Source: Oscillospiraceae bacterium (GTDB lineage: Bacteria > Bacillota > Clostridia > Oscillospirales > Ruminococcaceae). From it: DNA of 64,000 nucleotides. Below are positions 33,852 through 43,033 of this stretch, in pieces (position 1 is the first letter of the stretch; the number at the start of each line of letters is the position of its first letter). The position numbers and the translations under genes were made by a program. The notes under the pieces were generated by a model, which saw only the letters and a list, made by a program, of their open reading frames with translations, searched no databases and was not told the DNA's origin. Where the stretch lies: positions 1 to 64,000 of the forward strand of contig JAFQUQ010000029.1 in assembly GCA_017408395.1 (NCBI GenBank), given 5' to 3'.

Positions 33852-35648
33852 TTAATATATTATAACATCGAGTGTATATTGTGCTGTTACCTGACGGACG
33901 TAGTGTCCCTTGTTATTTTCGGGAGTGATGTCACTTACAGCACCGTCCTTAAGCTTTAAGGTGCAGTAACGCCGTTCATCGCCCACCATATAATTTATGT
34001 GTATGATACCAAGTTCTGTGCGGTTGATAAGCTCGGTTATCTCGCCCTTTCCGCTGATTTCGTCAAGGTACGGCTTTAAATCGCAGCCCTGTTCATCTTT
34101 GAGCATTTCGATATAGCCGGGGATTTCTTCGGCAGGAGAACGCCATGCGTAGTATTCTCTGAATGAAATTTTCCCGTCATTGTTTACAGCATAAAAATAG
34201 TAGGGCTTCCACGTTCTGCCTGTGCCGTCGTTGTAAACGTCATAGGTGGTGTGGAATGCGGTGAATTCGCTGTCGTCATCGGTGTTCTGGGTAAGCTCCA
34301 TAAGACCGTAGGTGTCGATGCGGTAAGGCTTTCCGTCAATGACCTGCCAGTAGAATGAAACGCTGTCGGAAGCCGCAAGCATTTCAGCATAAACAAGGTA
34401 TGTGCCGTCAACGGTTACGATCTTTGGGTCAGTCCATTCAGCTTCGTTTCCAAGCATAAACGCACCGTTTTCATTTACAAAATAAAGTCTGCCCGCAGAG
34501 CCGCCCTTGCCGTAAACAGCAAAAAGCTCATTTTTACCGTTCCTGTCAAAATCGCCGCAAAGACGGGCGTTTATTTTATCGTATTCGTTTCCTTCGACGC
34601 TGTCGTAAAGCTTCTCGCTTAAAATTTCAAAATCGGGACGGATATAGCTGCTGTCCTCACCCCAGTAAATGCCGCTGTCCTCAAAATTAACCTTATCGGT
34701 AATGTCGTAAACAGTGCCGCTGCGGTATTTAAGAATACGGAAGCTGTTTGTGCGGAATTCGTCTGTTCCTGTGTGGTAGTTTACGCTTATAATGCCGTTT
34801 CCTCTTTTTAAAATGTCCCCGGGACTGCCGTTTTCAGCCTCGATAAGGTCAAGCACAGCCTGTGCGCCGTCATATTCAAGAAGCTGCTCTCTTGTTAGGG
34901 GCATTGGAGCATAGCGGATAATATCGTTTCCGTCAAGATATGCCCATTCGCCTTTCCAGGTGTGTCCTGTTCCGTTGGGAACGCCGTCATAAACCTCGGT
35001 AAAAGCGTCATAGGTGCTTATAGCGTATGTAAAATCGCCGTAGACATCATCGGGGTAAAGTCCCTGACAGCCCGTAAAACCTGCCGTTTCAACAAGTGCC
35101 GTACTGTTTTTCAGTTCACAGTAGGCAGACATACTGTCCGAAATGTTGCAGGCTTCCATTTTAATAAAGTATCTGCCCTGAGATTCAACCACCTTGGGTT
35201 CAAGGTAACGGTGTTCTTTAAAGAGCATACAGGCTTCATTTCCGCTTGCAAACCAGACCTCGCCCGTTGTGTCGCCCCATTCGATGTCGGTCTCGCCGTA
35301 AATCGCAACAAGCTCGTTTATGCCGTCACGGTCAAAGTCACCAAACACGGGAAGACATATTTCTCCTGCGGTCATACCACCTGCACGCTCGTCAATGAGC
35401 GCTTCAAGTGCAAGCTGTTCTTCCGATTTCGGAGCAGGCTCAATTACTGCTTCTTCCGTAAATTCCGCAGTTGTTTCGGAGAGGACGGCTTCATCGGATG
35501 TTTCCGTTACGCTGACAGCATTTGTCTGCGATACCGTAACGGTTTCGGGAGAAGCTGCGGTTTCGGAAAAAACTTCTGTGCCGTCCTGCTGTGAGCAGGC
35601 GGTAAGGAGTATGGATAAAGCGACAACCGCCGTTATTTTCCTTTTCAT
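33852..35648 (-). CDS. Large lipoprotein with FG-GAP/VCBS-like repeats
   Basis: 598 residues. The signal peptide MKRKITAVVALSILLTAC has a lipobox at LTAC, so the mature protein should be lipid-anchored outside the membrane. A Thr/Ser/Glu-rich linker (20-75) is followed by two similar halves, each starting with a calcium-loop-like DFDRDGINELVAIYG or DFDRNGKNELFAVYG motif and containing GRTWK or GHTWK and a short YDVYNDGTG or YDGVPNGTG block. This indicates internal duplication. The DxDxxGxxE loop suggests Ca2+ binding. Function unknown. Confidence 0.75.
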   Translation of the reverse strand: MKRKITAVVALSILLTACSQQDGTEVFSETAASPETVTVSQTNAVSVTETSDEAVLSETTAEFTEEAVIEPAPKSEEQLALEALIDERAGGMTAGEICLPVFGDFDRDGINELVAIYGETDIEWGDTTGEVWFASGNEACMLFKEHRYLEPKVVESQGRYFIKMEACNISDSMSAYCELKNSTALVETAGFTGCQGLYPDDVYGDFTYAISTYDAFTEVYDGVPNGTGHTWKGEWAYLDGNDIIRYAPMPLTREQLLEYDGAQAVLDLIEAENGSPGDILKRGNGIISVNYHTGTDEFRTNSFRILKYRSGTVYDITDKVNFEDSGIYWGEDSSYIRPDFEILSEKLYDSVEGNEYDKINARLCGDFDRNGKNELFAVYGKGGSAGRLYFVNENGAFMLGNEAEWTDPKIVTVDGTYLVYAEMLAASDSVSFYWQVIDGKPYRIDTYGLMELTQNTDDDSEFTAFHTTYDVYNDGTGRTWKPYYFYAVNNDGKISFREYYAWRSPAEEIPGYIEMLKDEQGCDLKPYLDEISGKGEITELINRTELGIIHINYMVGDERRYCTLKLKDGAVSDITPENNKGHYVRQVTAQYTLDVIIY

Positions 35649-35687
35649 ACTGCACCTCCGTCTGTTATTTGAATGTGCCGTTATATT

Positions 35688-36620
35688 TTATGCTTTAAGT
35701 GCTTCGAGAGCCTTTTCAAGAGTCTTTGCATTTTCAACATTCATAGCGTTTACGCCCTTAAGAGTCTTCTTTACAAGACCTGTGAGGACCTTGTTAGGAC
35801 CAAGCTCAACAAAATTTTCGTAACCCTGTTCTGAAAGGACAGCAAGCTCGGATGTGAACTTTACAGGGGAAACGATGTGTTTTGCAAGTTTTTCGGGCAT
35901 ATTGTCAAAGTCGGGCATTTCTGCGCCGTAAAGGTTGGAGAAGAACTGTACGGCAGGCTTGTTGAAGGTAACGTCCATAGCCTTGAGCTCTGCTTCAAAT
36001 TCGTCAGCGGCAGGCTGCATAAGCTTTGAATGGAATGCGGAGGAAACCCCCAGCTTTACAGCCTTTGCACCCATTTCGGCAAATTTTGCGGCAGCTGCTT
36101 CTGCGGCAGAGGTTTCGCCTGCGATAACGGTCTGTGCGGCGGAGTTGTAGTTTACGGGAACAACGTAGCCGTCAACAGAAGCACATACCTCTTCGATTTC
36201 CTCAGCTGTTTTTCCCAGTACAGCGTACATTGCACCGTCGCTGTTTTCAGCGGCCTTCTGCATTGCAGCGGCTCTTGCCTTGATAACTCTTACGCCGTCT
36301 TCAAAGGAGAGCACGCCCGAAGCTACCATAGCCGCATATTCGCCAAGAGAATGTCCTGCAACTGCGGAGAATTCAATGCCGTTCTTCTTCATTATTTCAA
36401 ATGCCACGAGGGATGTTATCATAATTGCAGGCTGTGAATTTACAGTCTGTGCCAGTTCTTCTTCGGTGGAGCTGTTTATTGTGTCGTAAAGGTCAAAGCC
36501 GAGAATTTCGCTTGCCTTGTCGTATAATTCCTTTGTTTCGGGGTAAGCGTCGCAAAGCTCCTTGCCCATTCCTACGTACTGTGAACCCTGTCCGGAGAAT
36601 AAAAATACAGTCTTGCTCAT
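35688..36620 (-). CDS. fabD: Malonyl-CoA--ACP transacylase
   Basis: 310 residues. It loads malonyl groups on ACP for fatty-acid synthesis. Motifs: FLFSGQGSQYVGMG at the N-terminus, the nucleophile GHSLGEYAAM near 90, and the AFHSKLMQPA catalytic histidine segment near 200. It is placed on the opposite strand from the main fab/acc operon, with a shared 296-base intergenic region, and is followed by genes unrelated to lipids. Confidence 0.95.
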   Translation of the reverse strand: MSKTVFLFSGQGSQYVGMGKELCDAYPETKELYDKASEILGFDLYDTINSSTEEELAQTVNSQPAIMITSLVAFEIMKKNGIEFSAVAGHSLGEYAAMVASGVLSFEDGVRVIKARAAAMQKAAENSDGAMYAVLGKTAEEIEEVCASVDGYVVPVNYNSAAQTVIAGETSAAEAAAAKFAEMGAKAVKLGVSSAFHSKLMQPAADEFEAELKAMDVTFNKPAVQFFSNLYGAEMPDFDNMPEKLAKHIVSPVKFTSELAVLSEQGYENFVELGPNKVLTGLVKKTLKGVNAMNVENAKTLEKALEALKA

Positions 36621-36725
36621 TGTTAAAAAATCCTTTCATCAGGCAGAAATTTCCGCCCTGTGGTATAAAATTTATATTTACCGTAAAAATTTTTCCGTCA
36701 TATCGGAGAAATGATTAAATTACGG

Positions 36726-36754
36726 TTGACAACTTTAAAGAAAAATATTACAAT
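36726..36754 (+). promoter_or_regulatory. Strong promoter of the fab/acc operon
   Basis: TTGACA (36726-36731), a 17-bp spacer and TACAAT (36749-36754). The leader to fabH is about 155 bases. ACAAT...ATTGT overlaps the -10 box, and AAACATAT...ATGTGTTT lies about 35 bases downstream; both are imperfect palindromes that could be regulator sites. Confidence 0.75.
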
Positions 36755-36916
36755 GTAAAGTGTATTGTTCTATGGTTTTGAGTAGGATAAACATATTACG
36801 AATGTGTTTTTTGTATATTTTTCTGATTATGTAAAAACATAATTGAAGTGATTTACAATAAATCATACCCATTATAACATATTATTTATAAAAATTCAAT
36901 ACGGGGGTAAAATATT

Positions 36917-37909
36917 TTGTTTGGTATCAATATTATCGGCACAGGCTCCTATGCTCCTGAGCTTAAAATCACAAATGATGACATGGCAAAGATCGTTGAA
37001 ACCAACGATGAATGGATCTCAACCAGAACAGGCATCAAGAGCAGACATTATACAAACGGAGAAACTACCTGGAAAATGGGATTAAAGGCCGCTGAAAAAG
37101 CAGTTGAAGCGGCAGGGATTTCTCCTGAAGAAATAGGATTGGTAATATTTTCTACGATTACAAATGATTTTCTGACCCCATCCTGTGCCTGCCTTGTGCA
37201 GGACGCTATCGGCGCAAAGAATGCGGCGGCATTTGACCTTAATGCTGCCTGCTCAGGCTTTGTTTACAGCCTTGATACCGCAAAGCGTTTCTTACAGACG
37301 GACGACGACCTTAAATATGTGCTGGTGGTATCCGCAGAGGTGCTTTCCAGAATAGTTGACTTCAACGACCGTTCGACTTGTATCCTCTTCGGTGACGGTG
37401 CGGGTGCGGTAGTTGTGGAACGTTCCGAAAAGATGTATTCAAGTTATCTTTCCGCAGACGGAAACGGCGGCAAGGTGCTTTATGCAACCGCAAACTTCCC
37501 CACACACCCGTTCCGTACAAACGACGCAGATGATTTCGGCGAGGGTATGGACAGACAGGACGGCTACCTTTTCCAGGACGGCAAGGAAGTTTACAAGTTT
37601 GCTACAAAGGCTCTGCCTACAGCTTCTTCAAAGGCTGCCGAAAAAATCGGCTTTGATATAAAGGATGCCGATTGGTTCATTCCGCATCAGGCAAACATCA
37701 GAATCATCGAAACTGCCGCTAAGAATTTCGGCGTGTCTATGGACAAGTTTATCATAAATCTTGATAAATACGGCAACACTTCAAGCGCTTCAATGCCTAT
37801 CGCATTTGACGAGGCTGTAAGAGACGGCAGAATAAAGAAGGGACAGAAGCTCTGCTTCGTAGGCTTCGGCGCAGGTCTTACAATGGGCGCTATTATCTGT
37901 GAGTATTAA
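36917..37909 (+). CDS. fabH: 3-oxoacyl-ACP synthase III
   Basis: 330 residues. It starts fatty-acid synthesis by condensing an acyl-CoA primer with malonyl-ACP. Catalytic Cys in NAACSGFVYS near 112, His in FIPHQANIRI near 256, and Asn in KYGNTSSASMP near 284. The start codon is TTG at 36917, supported by GGGGG about 9 bases upstream and by the standard N-terminus FGINIIGTGSYAPE. First gene of the lipid operon. Confidence 0.96.
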   Translation: MFGINIIGTGSYAPELKITNDDMAKIVETNDEWISTRTGIKSRHYTNGETTWKMGLKAAEKAVEAAGISPEEIGLVIFSTITNDFLTPSCACLVQDAIGAKNAAAFDLNAACSGFVYSLDTAKRFLQTDDDLKYVLVVSAEVLSRIVDFNDRSTCILFGDGAGAVVVERSEKMYSSYLSADGNGGKVLYATANFPTHPFRTNDADDFGEGMDRQDGYLFQDGKEVYKFATKALPTASSKAAEKIGFDIKDADWFIPHQANIRIIETAAKNFGVSMDKFIINLDKYGNTSSASMPIAFDEAVRDGRIKKGQKLCFVGFGAGLTMGAIICEY

Positions 37910-37956
37910 TTTAATATAGTATAACCGAAAAGAAATGACTGAAAGGACTGATTGAA

Positions 37957-38694
37957 ATGGCTAAAACAGCTGTAATCACAGGTTCCTCCAGAGGAATCGG
38001 TGCCGCAATCGCTCTCCGTCTTGCAAAGGACGGCTGCAATATTGCGCTTAACGACGTAAACGAGGGTATGTTTGAAAATAACGACATCGTTGAAAAAATC
38101 AAGGCTCTCGGTGTAGAGTGCGAGGTTTTCTGTGCTGATGTTTCAAGCTATGAAGCCTGCGAAAATATGGTTAAGGCTGTAAAGGAACGCTTCGGTACAA
38201 TTGACGTTCTCGTAAACAACGCAGGTATCACAAGAGACGGTCTTATGGCAAGAATGCCTGAGGAGCAGTACGACCTTGTTATTGCTGTAAATCAGAAGAG
38301 CGTGTTCAATATGATGAAGTTTGCAGGCAATGTTATGATAAGACAGAAGCAGGGCAAGATCATCAATGTTGCTTCCGTTGCAGGTCTTTACGGAAACCCC
38401 GGTCAGATAAACTATTCCGCTTCAAAGGCCGCTGTCATCGGTATGACAATGACAGCCGCAAAGGAGCTTGGTTCAAGAAATATCAACGTAAATGCGGTTG
38501 CTCCCGGATTTATCGAAACTCCTATGACAGACAAGCTTACTGCTGAGCAGAAGGCTAAAATGCTTGAAGCTGTTGCAATGAAGAGATACGGTCAGGTTGA
38601 CGAGATCGCAGGCGTGGTTTCCTTCCTTGCTTCCGATGACGCTTCCTATGTAACAGGACAGACTATTGAAATTTCAGGCGGTCTTTCAATGTAA
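37957..38694 (+). CDS. fabG: 3-oxoacyl-ACP reductase
   Basis: 245 residues, short-chain dehydrogenase. It reduces 3-ketoacyl-ACP with NADPH. Nucleotide motif GSSRGIGAAIA near 9-19, NNAG near 85, and the Ser-Tyr-Lys triad in VASVAGLYGNPGQINYSASK. ATG at 37957 follows AAAGGA. Second gene of the operon. Normally fabK and fabD stand around here in Clostridia, but both are absent at this position. Confidence 0.95.
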   Translation: MAKTAVITGSSRGIGAAIALRLAKDGCNIALNDVNEGMFENNDIVEKIKALGVECEVFCADVSSYEACENMVKAVKERFGTIDVLVNNAGITRDGLMARMPEEQYDLVIAVNQKSVFNMMKFAGNVMIRQKQGKIINVASVAGLYGNPGQINYSASKAAVIGMTMTAAKELGSRNINVNAVAPGFIETPMTDKLTAEQKAKMLEAVAMKRYGQVDEIAGVVSFLASDDASYVTGQTIEISGGLSM

Positions 38695-38710
38695 ATAATC
38701 ATTCTCACAA

Positions 38711-38732
38711 CCCCGAAATCAGACTTTCGGGG
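38711..38732 (+). terminator. Hairpin between fabG and fabF
   Basis: Perfect 8-bp stem CCCCGAAA/TTTCGGGG with a 6-nt loop. It has no real T run, so it may be a processing or partial attenuation site and not a terminator. Confidence 0.4.
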
Positions 38733-38794
38733 CAGGAATTTTGCATTTTTCGACCGATGTTCGATATTTGTAAACGAAAGGATTGAATTTTAAT

Positions 38795-40033
38795 ATGAAG
38801 AGAGTAGTAGTAACAGGTTTGGGCGTTGTTTCTCCTATCGGCAACAGCGTAGAGGAATTCTGGTCCAATATCAAGGCAAACAAGCACGGTTTCGGCTTTA
38901 TTGACGATATTACAAACGAAAATTTTGACGTTAAGATCGCTGCCCGTGTAAAGGATTTTTCCAGCGAAAAGTACATTGAAAAGAAGGAAGCAAGAAGAAT
39001 TGACCGCTTCACACAGTTTGCAGTATGCGCTTCACTTGACGCTATGGCTGACTGCGGTACCGATTTCAAGGACGTTGACCCTTACCGTGCAGGAGTTATT
39101 TTCGGCGTAGGCATCGGCGGTCTTAATCTTACACTTGAAGAACATCAGAAGTATCTCGACAAGGGTGACGGCAGAATTTCCGTATTCTACGTTCCTATGA
39201 TGATCGGCAATATGGCCGCAGGTACAGTTTCAATGCGTACAGGCTTCAAGGGCGACAACTACTGTACAACAACAGCCTGCGCTTCTTCTACTCACGCTAT
39301 CGGTGAAGCTTTCAGAAAAATCAAGGACGGTTACCTTGATGTTTGTATCGCAGGCGGCGCTGAATCCTGCGTATGCGAATTTGCTCTGGGCGGCTTCAAT
39401 AATATGAAGGCTCTTACACGTTCCGACGACCTTGACCGCTGCTCAATTCCTTTTGACGGCGAAAGAAACGGCTTTGTTCTCGGTGAAGGCTGCGGCGCTC
39501 TCGTTCTTGAAGAGCTTGAACACGCTAAGGCAAGAGGTGCAAAAATTTACGCTGAAATCAAGGGCTACGGCGCAACTGCCGACGCTTACCATATGACTTC
39601 TCCGTCACCTGAGGGAGAGGCAGCTGCACAGGGTATGATACAGGCTTACACAGAAGCAGGCCTTAAGCCTGAGGATATTGATTACATCAACGCTCACGGT
39701 ACTTCCACAGGTCTTAACGACAAGTACGAAACAAAGGCTATCAAGAAGGCTCTCGGTGAAGAGAATGCAAAGAAGGTCGCTATCAACTCAACAAAGTCTA
39801 TGACAGGTCATCTTCTCGGTGCCGCAGGTGCTGTTGAAGCTATCGTAACAGCTCTTTCCTGTAAGGAGGACTTTGTTCACAAGACTCTCGGCTACAAGGT
39901 GGCTGACCCTGAGTGTGACCTTGATTATTGCGTAGAGGGCAACAGAAATATGACAGTAAACGCTGCTCTTACAAACAGCCTCGGCTTCGGCGGTCACAAC
40001 GCTACACTCTGTATTGTTAAATATAAGGATTAA
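38795..40033 (+). CDS. fabF: 3-oxoacyl-ACP synthase II
   Basis: 412 residues from the ATG at 38795 (GAAAGGA upstream; a TTG four codons earlier is less likely). It elongates acyl-ACP with malonyl-ACP. The Cys-His-His set is seen in TTACASSTHAI (Cys near 163), NAHGTSTGLND (His near 303), and KSMTGHLLGAAGAVEA (Lys/His near 335-340). Part of the fab/acc operon, 33 bases before accB. Confidence 0.95.
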   Translation: MKRVVVTGLGVVSPIGNSVEEFWSNIKANKHGFGFIDDITNENFDVKIAARVKDFSSEKYIEKKEARRIDRFTQFAVCASLDAMADCGTDFKDVDPYRAGVIFGVGIGGLNLTLEEHQKYLDKGDGRISVFYVPMMIGNMAAGTVSMRTGFKGDNYCTTTACASSTHAIGEAFRKIKDGYLDVCIAGGAESCVCEFALGGFNNMKALTRSDDLDRCSIPFDGERNGFVLGEGCGALVLEELEHAKARGAKIYAEIKGYGATADAYHMTSPSPEGEAAAQGMIQAYTEAGLKPEDIDYINAHGTSTGLNDKYETKAIKKALGEENAKKVAINSTKSMTGHLLGAAGAVEAIVTALSCKEDFVHKTLGYKVADPECDLDYCVEGNRNMTVNAALTNSLGFGGHNATLCIVKYKD

Positions 40034-40065
40034 GCCGTACCATTTTAAAGGACAGGAGTAATTTT

Positions 40066-40539
40066 ATGAATATAGAAAAAATCTTCAGCATCGAAAACAT
40101 CGAAAAGCTTGCTGACGTAATGGAAGAAAAAAATCTCGAAGAGATCACAATGGAATGTGACGAGGAGTTCAGACTTACACTCAAGGCTAAAAGACCTTGT
40201 CCTCCACCTATGGGCTTTGCACCTGCATATGACCCTATGCCTGCAACAATGAACGCTGCTGCAAAGGGCGCTGCTCCTACGGTTGAAGCTCAGACTGCAA
40301 AGAACGGCAATGTTGTAAAATCACCTATCGTGGGCACATTCTACGCTGCTCCAAGCCCTGACAAGGCTCCTTTCGTAACAGTGGGTCAGCAGGTAAAGAA
40401 GGGCGACGTGCTTATGATAATCGAGTCAATGAAGCTTATGAACGAGATCCAGAGTGAATTTGACGGCAAGGTTGCTGAAATTCTCGTAAAGAACGGCGAC
40501 GCTGTTGAGTTTGACCAGCCTCTTATGATTATTGAATAA
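40066..40539 (+). CDS. accB: Biotin carboxyl carrier protein of acetyl-CoA carboxylase
   Basis: 157 residues. The C-terminal biotinyl domain (about 82-157) has the modified lysine in IIESMKLMNEI near residue 126. A Pro/Ala linker (about 47-75) joins it to an N-terminal helical region. It carries CO2 as carboxybiotin between AccC and AccAD. ATG follows AGGAG. Lies between fabF and fabZ, as in many Clostridia. Confidence 0.95.
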   Translation: MNIEKIFSIENIEKLADVMEEKNLEEITMECDEEFRLTLKAKRPCPPPMGFAPAYDPMPATMNAAAKGAAPTVEAQTAKNGNVVKSPIVGTFYAAPSPDKAPFVTVGQQVKKGDVLMIIESMKLMNEIQSEFDGKVAEILVKNGDAVEFDQPLMIIE

Positions 40540-40563
40540 ATTAAACTAACGGAGGGCTTGATT

Positions 40564-40992
40564 ATGCCTCTTATGAATAAAGAACAGATTATGGAAATAA
40601 TCCCCCACAGAGACCCGTTTCTCCTTATTGACACCATTGAGGAAATGGAAGTGGGCAAAAAGGTAGTTGCAACAAAGCATATGAACGAGGACGAGTTCTG
40701 GTTCAAGGGACACTTCCCCGATTATCCTGTTGTACCGGGTGTGCTTATGCTTGAAATGTGTGCACAGGCAGGTGCGGTCGCAATGCTTTCAATGCCTGAA
40801 AACAAGGGCAAGATAGGTTTCTTCGGCGGCGTAAAGGAAGCAAAGTTCCGCCGTCAGGTAGTTCCCGGCGATACGCTCCGCATCGAGGTTGAAATTATAA
40901 AGGTAAAGGGTCCTGTGGGCGTAGGCAAGGCTATTGCAACAGTAAACGGCGAAAAGGCTGTTTCCGCAGAAATTTCCTTTGCTATCAAGTAA
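40564..40992 (+). CDS. fabZ: 3-hydroxyacyl-ACP dehydratase
   Basis: 142 residues from the ATG at 40564 (GGAGGG 7 bases upstream). Hot-dog fold enzyme. Catalytic His in FKGHFPDYPVVPGV and Glu in LMLEMCAQAGA. It dehydrates 3-hydroxyacyl-ACP. Located between accB and accC. Confidence 0.95.
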   Translation: MPLMNKEQIMEIIPHRDPFLLIDTIEEMEVGKKVVATKHMNEDEFWFKGHFPDYPVVPGVLMLEMCAQAGAVAMLSMPENKGKIGFFGGVKEAKFRRQVVPGDTLRIEVEIIKVKGPVGVGKAIATVNGEKAVSAEISFAIK

Positions 40993-41021
40993 TAAACGTT
41001 CTATGAAAGGAACGAGAGAGT

Positions 41022-42368
41022 ATGTTTAAAAAAGTACTTATTGCAAACCGAGGCGAAATTGCGGTGAGAGTAATCAGAGCCTGCCGTGAGCTCGGGCTTA
41101 AGACGGTTGCGGTTTTTTCAACGGCTGACCGTTCCGCACTCCACGCACAGATCGCCGACGAAGCAATCTGCATAGGCGGTCCTGCAACAAAGGACAGCTA
41201 CCTTAACGAAAAGGCTATCATTGCTGCCTGTGAAATAACAGGCGCAGACGCTATACACCCGGGCTTCGGCTTTCTTTCGGAAAATGCGGCTTTTGCAAGA
41301 AACTGCAGCAAATGCGGTATAAACTTCATAGGCCCTGCTCCCGAATCAATTGAAATGCTGGGTGACAAGGCGGCGGCAAAGGCTGCTATGAAGGCTGCGG
41401 GAGTTCCTGTAATCCCCGGCTCTGACGGTGCTGTAAAGACTATGGAGGAGGCTGTACGTCTTGCGAGAGATGAAATCGGCTTCCCTCTTATGGTAAAGGC
41501 TTCGGCAGGCGGCGGCGGAAGAGGTATCCGTCTTGTTGAGCGTATGGAGGACCTTGAAGCACAGGTCACTGCCGCAAAGCAGGAGGCTCTCAGCTTCTTC
41601 GGTGATGACAGCATTTATATGGAAAAATTCATCGTAAACCCCAAGCACATCGAATTCCAGATACTTGCCGATAAACACGGCAACGCAGTTCATCTGGGCG
41701 AGCGTGACTGTTCAATGCAGCGCCGTAATCAGAAGGTGCTTGAAGAGACCCCTTCCGTTATTATGACTCCCGATTTAAGAGAACGTATGGGTAAGGCGGC
41801 AGTTGCTGCTGCAAGGGTCTGCGGTTACTATAATGCAGGTACGATTGAATTTCTCGTTGACGCAGACAATAACTTCTATTTTATGGAAATGAATACACGT
41901 ATTCAGGTTGAGCACCCCATCACAGAAAATGTTACGGGAATTGACCTTGTAAAGTGGCAGATGAAGATTGCGGCAGGAGAGGAGCTTGCGTTTAAGCAGG
42001 AGGATATTTCCCTGAGAGGACACTCCATCGAGTGCCGTATCAATGCGGAGTCTCCCGAATTCAATTTCAGACCCTGCCCGGGCAGAATAAACTCACTGCA
42101 TACTCCGGGAGGTCCCGGCATAAGAATAGACAGCTCTGCTTATCAGGGCTACACCATAACACCTTACTATGACAGTATGATCGCCAAGCTTATCGTTCAC
42201 GCTCCTACAAGAGAGGAAGCGATTATGAAGATGAAGTGGGCGCTGGCTGAGTTTATAGTTGAGGGTGTTGACACAAACATTGATTTCCAGCTTGAGCTTA
42301 TTAGAGATCCTGCTTTTGAAGCAGGAAATTACGATATAGGTTATCTCGGACGTAAAATGAGCAAGTAA
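41022..42368 (+). CDS. accC: Biotin carboxylase subunit of acetyl-CoA carboxylase
   Basis: 448 residues, ATP-grasp enzyme. N-terminal KVLIANRGEIAVRVIRAC, GFGFLSENAAFA, the glycine-rich loop KASAGGGGRGIRLV near 160, MEMNTRIQVEHP near 290, and RINAE. It carboxylates biotin on AccB with ATP and bicarbonate. Preceded by AAAGGAACGAG, followed after 21 bases by a zinc-ribbon gene that interrupts the usual accC-accD order. Confidence 0.96.
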   Translation: MFKKVLIANRGEIAVRVIRACRELGLKTVAVFSTADRSALHAQIADEAICIGGPATKDSYLNEKAIIAACEITGADAIHPGFGFLSENAAFARNCSKCGINFIGPAPESIEMLGDKAAAKAAMKAAGVPVIPGSDGAVKTMEEAVRLARDEIGFPLMVKASAGGGGRGIRLVERMEDLEAQVTAAKQEALSFFGDDSIYMEKFIVNPKHIEFQILADKHGNAVHLGERDCSMQRRNQKVLEETPSVIMTPDLRERMGKAAVAAARVCGYYNAGTIEFLVDADNNFYFMEMNTRIQVEHPITENVTGIDLVKWQMKIAAGEELAFKQEDISLRGHSIECRINAESPEFNFRPCPGRINSLHTPGGPGIRIDSSAYQGYTITPYYDSMIAKLIVHAPTREEAIMKMKWALAEFIVEGVDTNIDFQLELIRDPAFEAGNYDIGYLGRKMSK

Positions 42369-42389
42369 CACGTTCTGCGGGGTGGTTTT

Positions 42390-43013
42390 ATGGAGGAAAG
42401 AAGATGTCCTTTATGTCAGGGAATGCTTCTTGACAATGTCTGCATAGACTGCGGTTTTGAGTCCCTTGAGGAAAAGGATATTTCCTCACCATATGATTTT
42501 AACCCTCTCAACGACCGCTTCGGTGAGCCTGAGCAGGTTGAGGAATGGGGTGGTATGGAAAGTATTTCCTCTGTCGATGTGAACGTTTCGGTACTTCCGC
42601 CTGCGGAAGAGCTTAAACGGAACGTAAACAATGCCCCTGCGTACAATCACAGACAGAATATACCACAGAACTTTCAGAATAATACGCCGCAGAATTTTCA
42701 GCAGAATATACCGCAGAATTTTCAGCAGTATGTTCCGCCTGTACAGCAGCCTGCGTCTCTGGGTGAAACGATAATATCCGACATAACGGCATTCATCAAA
42801 AAGCACTGGTGGAAGATGCTGCTTATGGTAATATCACCTGCGCTGGGTATGCTTATCGGATGTGTGCATTTTACGATTGCAAGATTTTCCAGGGATAATG
42901 AAGTGGTGTTTACCAATGTACTTAAAGGTCTTGCTTATCTTGTGGCGTCAATAGTGATGAATAAATTCGGCATTGGATTTATTGATTTGAACTGGCTGCT
43001 TGATTTACTGTAA
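42390..43013 (+). CDS. Zinc-ribbon membrane protein A in the lipid operon
   Basis: 207 residues. An N-terminal CPLC...CIDC zinc ribbon (residues 5-23) is followed by an acidic linker and a repetitive Gln/Asn/Phe/Pro region near 90-125 in which QNFQ is repeated (PQNFQ-type units). Two to three hydrophobic helices make up the last 70 residues. The following gene has the same ribbon-linker-membrane layout. The function is not known. It is cotranscribed with accC and accD. Confidence 0.7.
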   Translation: MEERRCPLCQGMLLDNVCIDCGFESLEEKDISSPYDFNPLNDRFGEPEQVEEWGGMESISSVDVNVSVLPPAEELKRNVNNAPAYNHRQNIPQNFQNNTPQNFQQNIPQNFQQYVPPVQQPASLGETIISDITAFIKKHWWKMLLMVISPALGMLIGCVHFTIARFSRDNEVVFTNVLKGLAYLVASIVMNKFGIGFIDLNWLLDLL

Positions 43014-43033
43014 ATTTGCAAAGGGAGGTTTTT

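Noticed and set aside
36640..36720. FapR-type operator before fabD/fabH
   Set aside because: No sequence near the TTAGTACC-type consensus is present; only imperfect palindromes were seen.
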